Positions 59,207-64,000 of a DNA stretch of 64,000 nucleotides are shown here, piece after piece. The notes under the pieces are model-generated. The model had not been told where the DNA came from and searched no databases. It saw only the letters and a list, made by a program, of their open reading frames with translations. Within the stretch, counting starts at the first letter, position 1. Each line of letters starts with the position of its first letter. The DNA comes from Roseibium alexandrii DFL-11 (GTDB taxonomy: Bacteria; Pseudomonadota; Alphaproteobacteria; Rhizobiales; Stappiaceae). The stretch lies in the NCBI RefSeq assembly GCF_000158095.2, contig NZ_CM011002.1:611541-675540 (forward strand), given 5' to 3'. The position numbers and the translations under genes are program-made.

Positions 59207-59857
59207 TCACAAGGGCCAGCGGATCAGGACCGGTTTTTTGCATCCAAGCGTTTCATCTGTCAGCCGGCCCGCGATGAAATCGGCAACGTCGGCGCGTGCA
59301 ATGACGCCGTTGCGCCATTTTTTCGGGTCTTCCAGAACCTTGTACCGCCCGGATCTGGGTTGATTTGTCAGAACGCCCGGCCGAACAATCAAATAATCAA
59401 GCCCGCTTTCCGAGATCATCGCTTCCTGGGTGGTTTTATCTGCATATGCGCGTCCGAGAAGCGCCTTGAACGGGAGGCGTTGCAGCGGATTGATGGCTGA
59501 GCGGCTATCACCGGCCCCAAATCCCGTCACGGCTATGAGACGGTCGATGTTGGCACTCTCCATCGCCGGAAGAAGCACCTGGGTGGCCTTTGAAAACAAG
59601 GTTACAGGGCCTGTGATCATGTCCAGGGAAGCAGGAACGCCCAAAGCCAAGACGACTGTGTCGACACCATCAAGCGCACGATCGATGTCGCCGCGATCCA
59701 ATGCATTGCCTTGGATTGCTTCAACCGCGCCGGTTTTCCCCATCGGTGTTGCCCCGCTGCGAGACATTGCGCGCACCGCATGACCTTTCTCCGCAGCTGC
59801 CAAACAGACTGCTTTGCCAATGCCCCGGCTGGCGCCAATCACCAATATGTTCGCCAT
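59207..59857 (-). CDS. NAD(P)-binding oxidoreductase (NmrA/atypical SDR type)
   Basis: This 216-residue Rossmann-fold protein starts MANILVIGASRGIGKAVCLA (dinucleotide motif GASRGIG), then IQGNALDRGDIDRALDGVDT and DYLIVRPGVLTN, the pattern of NAD(P)H-binding atypical SDRs that lack the classical YxxxK site. It may be a redox sensor or reductase. It is a single gene with a terminator downstream. Confidence 0.86.
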   Translation of the reverse strand: MANILVIGASRGIGKAVCLAAAEKGHAVRAMSRSGATPMGKTGAVEAIQGNALDRGDIDRALDGVDTVVLALGVPASLDMITGPVTLFSKATQVLLPAMESANIDRLIAVTGFGAGDSRSAINPLQRLPFKALLGRAYADKTTQEAMISESGLDYLIVRPGVLTNQPRSGRYKVLEDPKKWRNGVIARADVADFIAGRLTDETLGCKKPVLIRWPL

Positions 59858-60049
59858 CAGACCTCCAATTCCTGTTCGCTAAGCGTTTCTAAGCGCTCAT
59901 GTCTGCGGGTGAAAATCGACCAGGAAGGCCAGCCGGCAAGCGTGGCCAAACACCGCAGGAACGGCTTTTATAAGGAGAGGCGTGCCGATCAAAGGTTGGT
60001 TGGAGGATCGCTGATCAGGGCAGCTGTTCTGCCGTTCGCCCAGCGATCA

Positions 60050-60814
60050 TCAGGCCGAAGGCGTATTTCCGGATGAAAATCCGATCCGCCCGATCATTGG
60101 CAATTTCAGAGAAAGATCATTGAGATCAATGCCGTAGGTGAGGCCCAGAATATTCAGCTCCAATCCTTCTTCCCAGGCAACCAAAACCCCAAAGAGCCCC
60201 ATCAAGGACAGTTGATATCCAGTCCCGCTCGGTGCTGGGGCCCACAAACCGGAGGCCAGGTAGTCCTTGCCAACAGCGGTAGGGGGCAGGTCCAGCCGCA
60301 ATTCAGGGAGCATTCTGCCAAGATGGGCGACAAATGTATTCGAGTTGGGGCCGGGCCAGACTGTGTAGATGCTGTTGAATTCGTAAGCGTCAATGGCAGT
60401 TTGCAGGCGTACAATCGCCTCGCTTGCCGGTTCGCCGCGCAGTTCTGCCAGAAGCTCTGGTTCGGAGCCAAACCAGCGGCTGTCCGGTGCGCGCCGGGAG
60501 GCCCGGACGGCGTTGCCGCCGTAGCGGACCCGCCACCCCGTGACTTCATAAGTGGTAAAATGATCCGCGTTCGCCGGTTTCACAGATATCCAGCTGTGGA
60601 CACCAAAATAGCCGCGCCAGCTGAACGCGCGCGCCGCGTAAACCTGAACGATCGCTTGCTGTTCCGTCCTTGGATTTGGCGCAATGCCGATGGGCTCCCG
60701 GTTGGCAGTGCTCCAGTGGGTGTCCGGTGACCGGTCGCCCGACAGATAGGCCGTCAGCCCCAGAGCCAGATTGAACAGGACAAAACAGGCACTCCAGATC
60801 AAGAGTCGACGCAT
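60050..60814 (-). CDS. DUF3750 membrane-anchored protein
   Basis: This 254-residue protein has an N-terminal membrane segment (LLIWSACFVLFNLALGLTAY) and then DUF3750 features (QAIVQVYAARAFSWRGYFGV, HSWISVKPANADHFTTYEV, YTVWPGPNSNTFVAHLGRML). AGGA lies upstream of ATG 60814. The family function is unknown; the His/Trp/Asn pattern hints at a periplasmic hydrolase-like fold, which is only a guess. Confidence 0.82.
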   Translation of the reverse strand: MRRLLIWSACFVLFNLALGLTAYLSGDRSPDTHWSTANREPIGIAPNPRTEQQAIVQVYAARAFSWRGYFGVHSWISVKPANADHFTTYEVTGWRVRYGGNAVRASRRAPDSRWFGSEPELLAELRGEPASEAIVRLQTAIDAYEFNSIYTVWPGPNSNTFVAHLGRMLPELRLDLPPTAVGKDYLASGLWAPAPSGTGYQLSLMGLFGVLVAWEEGLELNILGLTYGIDLNDLSLKLPMIGRIGFSSGNTPSA

Positions 60815-60894
60815 GGTGTTCCTTTCGTCATGGAAGTTCTTGATTGGAGGTGATTTTGGTTTTCTTTTGACCAAGACACTGGCAGCAGCTCCGC

Positions 60895-61620
60895 CTACAA
60901 AGACCGGGCACAGCGAAAGCCGATATAGACCACCGCTGTGCCTGCCGGTTTTGTTGCGATGTGATCCCTATGCATTTGCTGCGGCCCATACCACCAAGAG
61001 CCGCCGCGCGTTGTTTTTTGACCGCCCGCGCCATTGTCGGTCCACTCCCAGACGTTTGCACCCATATCGTAGAGACCGTTGGCACCGGGCCGTGTTGTTC
61101 CAGCTGGAGCATGGCCGGTGCCACGGCGCAAGACAGCACTGACGTCAATAGCCGGTGAGGCGCCGCAACCCTGCAGGCAGTTGGCGCCCTCCGGGATCTT
61201 TCCGGTTGGGTAGGGGTATGTCACGCCCGGTTCGAAGGGCGCGGGCGGTGAGATCCGATGCTCCGTGTAAGCGGCTTCGACCCACTCCGCATCAGTTGGA
61301 AGACGTTTTTCGCGCCAGGCGCAATAGGCTGATGCTTCATCGTAGGTCACGTGCACGGCGGGCTCCGTGTCCAACGCGGGAAGGCCGAAGGGCGTTCGCC
61401 AGTTCCAGCCAGGTTTTTGAACCCAGCCGGATTCATACACTTCTCCGCCGCCCGCGATTTCCGCCGACGTTGTTGTGTTTGTGGCATCAATGAACTCGCG
61501 GAACGCGCCGATCGTGACCTCAGTCCTATCTATTCCAAAGCTGCCGATACTGACCATCTCTTCAGCCTTCGCGTTGCCAGCGAAAGCGAGCATAAGAAAC
61601 AGACACTTCAAAGTTTGCAT
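60895..61620 (-). CDS. Exported formylglycine-generating-enzyme family protein (SUMF1/FGE-sulfatase domain)
   Basis: This 241-residue protein has a signal peptide (MQTLKCLFLMLAFAGNAKA) and an FGE-sulfatase domain: IDRTEVTIGAFREFIDAT, VHVTYDEASAYCAWREKRLP, TDAEWVEAAY, LYDMGANVWEWTDN, TTRGGSWW and GFRCARSL. True FGE needs two active-site cysteines near the C terminus; here the corresponding area lacks a clear pair, so a structural or binding role is equally possible. No sulfatase gene is adjacent. Confidence 0.85.
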   Translation of the reverse strand: MQTLKCLFLMLAFAGNAKAEEMVSIGSFGIDRTEVTIGAFREFIDATNTTTSAEIAGGGEVYESGWVQKPGWNWRTPFGLPALDTEPAVHVTYDEASAYCAWREKRLPTDAEWVEAAYTEHRISPPAPFEPGVTYPYPTGKIPEGANCLQGCGASPAIDVSAVLRRGTGHAPAGTTRPGANGLYDMGANVWEWTDNGAGGQKTTRGGSWWYGPQQMHRDHIATKPAGTAVVYIGFRCARSL

Positions 61621-61789
61621 GAGCACTTTCTTTGTCTATTCGGGTTCACTCTGAGAGGTGGCTGGGCGGTTTTTGCGACGGTTTTTCCGCCGAAATCGCG
61701 TACAGCACCGCCTTTAGAACATTTACTCACATCGCGCCATCGTCCGGGACTGCGCGGTTTGTTGGCCGCGCAGGATTAAAGAGATGCGG

Positions 61790-62521
61790 TTAGAGCTGTT
61801 CACTCAAGAAGGTCGAGAAGGCATCCCAGCTCGCGGTGTCAGCCCGTTCCTGGTAACGGTTCGAGCCGAAGACTGTGAAGGCATGGGGCGCGCCAGAGTA
61901 TACTTCTATGGCGTAAGGCGTGCCGGCGGTTTCTAGCTCTTTGGCGAGCGTTGCAACATCATCCAGCGTGATTGATGTGTCGGCGCCACCGTGCAAAACC
62001 AAAAGCGGTGGTTCATCGCCGGTCCAGGATTGACCCTCTGGTGTGGACAGTCCGCCATGGAAGCTGGCATAGCCGGTCGCCATGCCGGACATGTCGCTGC
62101 GGGCCATTTCAAGGGCGACCGCACCACCAAAGCAGTACCCCATAACCACCATTTGGGTGTTACCCGCCAGTTGTTTCGCCTGATCAACACCTGCTTGGAT
62201 CAGGGACCTCATGCGATCGCGGTCCTGATAAAGGGCTCCGGTTGCAGCCCTGCGATGGTCAACTGTTTCGGTTGGTGTGTCATTGCCGAACATATCAAGG
62301 GCGAAGGCGTTGTAACCCATGTCCGCAAGCATATCCGCCCGTTTGCGTTCGTAATCGGTCATGCCGTCCCAGTCATGAACGATCAGAACAAGGCCTTTTG
62401 GGTCTTCAGCCTTGGCAAAATATCCGGTGAAGGCTTCTCCGGAGACGTCATAGGCAACGTCTTCGGCTAGGGCCGGGCCGGTCAGCATCATCGCAGCCAA
62501 GAGCGGTATCGTGAAACGCAT
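61790..62521 (-). CDS. Exported dienelactone hydrolase family protein
   Basis: This 243-residue alpha/beta hydrolase has a signal peptide (MRFTIPLLAAMMLTGPALA). The nucleophile is Cys130 in GYCFGG, with Asp in LHGGADTSI and His in APHAFTVFG completing the triad. Dienelactone hydrolases are usually cytoplasmic, so the signal peptide points to a periplasmic ester or lactone substrate, as in a subset of the family. Confidence 0.88.
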   Translation of the reverse strand: MRFTIPLLAAMMLTGPALAEDVAYDVSGEAFTGYFAKAEDPKGLVLIVHDWDGMTDYERKRADMLADMGYNAFALDMFGNDTPTETVDHRRAATGALYQDRDRMRSLIQAGVDQAKQLAGNTQMVVMGYCFGGAVALEMARSDMSGMATGYASFHGGLSTPEGQSWTGDEPPLLVLHGGADTSITLDDVATLAKELETAGTPYAIEVYSGAPHAFTVFGSNRYQERADTASWDAFSTFLSEQL

Positions 62522-62785
62522 ATCAAATCCCACCTTAAATCCAGTCGTTAACTTGCTGTGCGGCCTCCGCCGCTGACCAAACGTCAGATAGAACAGGTGG
62601 GCTCCATGGCAATCTCGCGCGGGTTTGCGCTATTGTGACTGCGCGTTAGGATTGTCGAAAGACATGAAGCCCTTTGATTACGGCGCCACAGCGCTATATC
62701 CCGACTGCGTCAATTCATTTTTGAACCACAGCCGCCGACAGAAAGCTCAATCAGCAGCCTTGGGCGGCCTTTCCTGCGAATTCTT

Positions 62786-63346
62786 ATGGACGAAAAGCTC
62801 TCACTGAACTATCGAACCGCGCTTCCAGATGCCTTGCGCGTGCTTTTGGAGGACTATCCACGCACCGGATGGACGCAAGATGCTGGCTACAACGGTCTGA
62901 TCCAGTTCTGGCTCGAACGGCACATGATGTTCCGGGATCTTCTTGCGCGCCTGAATTCCTTGTGTGAGCATCGGCTTGGTAAAGAGATCGCGCCAGAGAT
63001 TTTCGCGTCAAACCTCGCTCAATACGGATCCTTGCTGGTTTCTGAGTTGCATGGGCACCATACGATCGAAGATCATCACTATTTTCCGGTGCTTGTGTCT
63101 AAAGACCATCGGCTCGCTCAAGGGTTTGAGTTACTGGACTCAGATCACCACTTGCTGGACGCCCATCTGCAGGGGTTTGTAGATCAGGCCAAAACCGTCT
63201 TGTCGCAGAGGGCCGAACATACAAACCCTATCGCTGCTTTTCATGAAACAGTCGAGCGACTTTCCGATAAGCTTGATCGCCACCTGATAGATGAGGAAGA
63301 GCTGGTTGTGCCGGTGCTGCTGAAGTACGGCGCGCTCGGTTTATAA
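62786..63346 (+). CDS. Hemerythrin-domain protein
   Basis: This 186-residue four-helix protein has a diiron His/Glu set: WLERHMMFRDLL, SELHGHHTIEDHHYFPVL, LDSDHHLLDAHL and LDRHLIDEEELVVP. This matches HHE-type hemerythrins involved in oxygen, nitric oxide or iron handling. ATG 62786 (MDEKLSLNYRTALPDALRVL) is used. It stands alone, with a 264-bp upstream region that should hold the promoter. Confidence 0.87.
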   Translation: MDEKLSLNYRTALPDALRVLLEDYPRTGWTQDAGYNGLIQFWLERHMMFRDLLARLNSLCEHRLGKEIAPEIFASNLAQYGSLLVSELHGHHTIEDHHYFPVLVSKDHRLAQGFELLDSDHHLLDAHLQGFVDQAKTVLSQRAEHTNPIAAFHETVERLSDKLDRHLIDEEELVVPVLLKYGALGL

Positions 63347-63373
63347 GTTGTCAGCAGCTGTTCCTACGTGCCG

Positions 63374-63631
63374 TCATTTGTAATGCGCGCGCCGGTCGGA
63401 GAACTTGCGGACCCGTTTGCGCCAGGCCCGGTAGCTGGAGGGTTTCAAGCGATCCCGCATCAGCGCCTTGACCTGTGGTTCGTAAAGCCCGTATTCCAGT
63501 TCAATCTCGGCAAAACTGACGTGATCGGAAAGGGCCATCTCGATCACCTCACTGGCATGCTCCTCAGACAGCTCGGACGGTTCCGTCAGCTTTTTGCGTC
63601 GCATCGAAGACTTGGTCTTCAGTGGCAGCAT
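63374..63631 (-). CDS. DUF2805 protein (TIGR03643 family)
   Basis: This small basic protein of about 85 residues has SEVIEMALSDHVSFAEIELE, YGLYEPQVKALMRDRLKPSS and YRAWRKRVRKF, the signature of DUF2805. ATG 63631 is 14 bases after the SOUL gene stop; ATG 63604 (MRRKKL) is an alternative. It is cotranscribed with the SOUL gene. The function is unknown. Confidence 0.85.
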   Translation of the reverse strand: MLPLKTKSSMRRKKLTEPSELSEEHASEVIEMALSDHVSFAEIELEYGLYEPQVKALMRDRLKPSSYRAWRKRVRKFSDRRAHYK

Positions 63632-63644
63632 CTCTTGTTCAGCG

Positions 63645-64000
63645 TTACTCGACCTCAATTTGAACCTCGTTATACCTCTTAGCCGGGAGGATGGACGGTG
63701 CATCGTAAAATGCGAAGGAGACCGGGCCGGTGGTTGTAAAACCGTTCTCTGTCAGACTGGCGAGCAAGTGCATCGCCTCATCCGCGAAATTTTGATCCGA
63801 CCACCGGCCGGAGAAGCTGCGGACCGCCACCTTTCGTTCGCCAAGCGTCGTCGCTTCAATGCGTGTATTGACCGGCTCTGCTGCGGAAGCCGCGTCGACA
63901 CCGTCAGGCAGAAAGAAAAACATCTCCCAGTCACCACCCATCAGATCGCCTTTATCGCCTAAGTGCTGAGAACCGCGATTTGTACTACACGCCCGCTGCA
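63645..64000 (-). CDS. SOUL heme-binding family protein, C-terminal part (cut by window end)
   Basis: The minus-strand frame is open to position 64000 and has no start that is required in the window. It reads DKGDLMGGDWEMFFFLPDGV, then TRIEATTLGERKVAVRSFSG and ends LPAKRYNEVQIEVE, the C-terminal half of SOUL-domain proteins (WEMxFxLP and the final NEVxxxV). About 118 residues are visible. The N-terminal half lies beyond the window. Heme binding is by family. Confidence 0.82.
   Translation of the reverse strand, partial: QRACSTNRGSQHLGDKGDLMGGDWEMFFFLPDGVDAASAAEPVNTRIEATTLGERKVAVRSFSGRWSDQNFADEAMHLLASLTENGFTTTGPVSFAFYDAPSILPAKRYNEVQIEVE

Noticed and set aside
1..64000. CRISPR arrays, insertion sequences, rRNA and tRNA genes
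   Set aside because: None was found on reading through; the only regular repeats are inside the autotransporter and short tandem units in a few genes.

Overview
The window looks like chromosomal DNA of a GC-rich alphaproteobacterium, probably a marine Stappiaceae or Rhodobacteraceae-type organism. The evidence is many LysR-regulated ABC and tripartite (TctABC) transporters, rhizobial and rhodobacterial family members (DUF3750, DUF2805, DoeB-like deacetylase) and gene-transfer-agent-like tail genes. The species call is inference from gene content; no rRNA or tRNA gene was seen.

Left host region (1-12121). A LysR regulator, cut by the window edge, diverges from an operon of ureohydrolase (agmatinase-type), polyamine-type ABC transporter (binding protein, two permeases, ATPase) and a metallo-beta-lactamase-fold hydrolase. 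A DoeB-like amidohydrolase and a MalY/PatB-type aminotransferase follow. A minus-strand pair, a NylB-like serine hydrolase and an outer-membrane porin, sits between two same-orientation copies of a dispersed repeat.

Prophage (about 12727 to about 57722). An early module holds two unknown minus-strand genes, an XRE repressor with candidate operators, small DNA-binding proteins, an HTH_36 replication-type protein and a NusG/RfaH-like antiterminator. A head module follows (HNH, small and large terminase, portal, ClpP-type protease, HK97 capsid, connectors, tail tube, and a tail chaperone with a lambda-type slippery site). The tail module has the gene order of gene transfer agents: tape measure, DUF2460, DUF2163, NlpC/P60, TIM-barrel tip protein, DUF2793. 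A lysis cassette (membrane-tethered GH24 lysozyme, overlapping inner and outer spanins, holin-like protein) comes next. A 2171-residue Gly-rich autotransporter, a GNAT enzyme and two unknown genes complete the element. No integrase was found in the window.

The most unusual feature is that nearly every gene boundary of the tail module holds non-phage cargo, mostly on the opposite strand: gamma-glutamyltransferase-TctABC-LysR, a GGDEF-EAL protein, an SDR, a periplasmic binding-type protein, a PLD-family protein and a small secreted protein. At two or three junctions a second copy or stub of the neighbouring phage gene remains (tape-measure 5' end, tape-measure 3' end, nlpC 5' end). This points to acquisition by recombination with related phages. 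A candidate anti-Shine-Dalgarno small RNA lies at the first cargo junction.

Right host region (58280-64000). Here are a small secreted protein, an NAD(P)-binding oxidoreductase, DUF3750, a formylglycine-generating-enzyme-family protein, a secreted dienelactone hydrolase, a hemerythrin-domain protein, DUF2805, and a SOUL heme-binding protein cut by the window edge.
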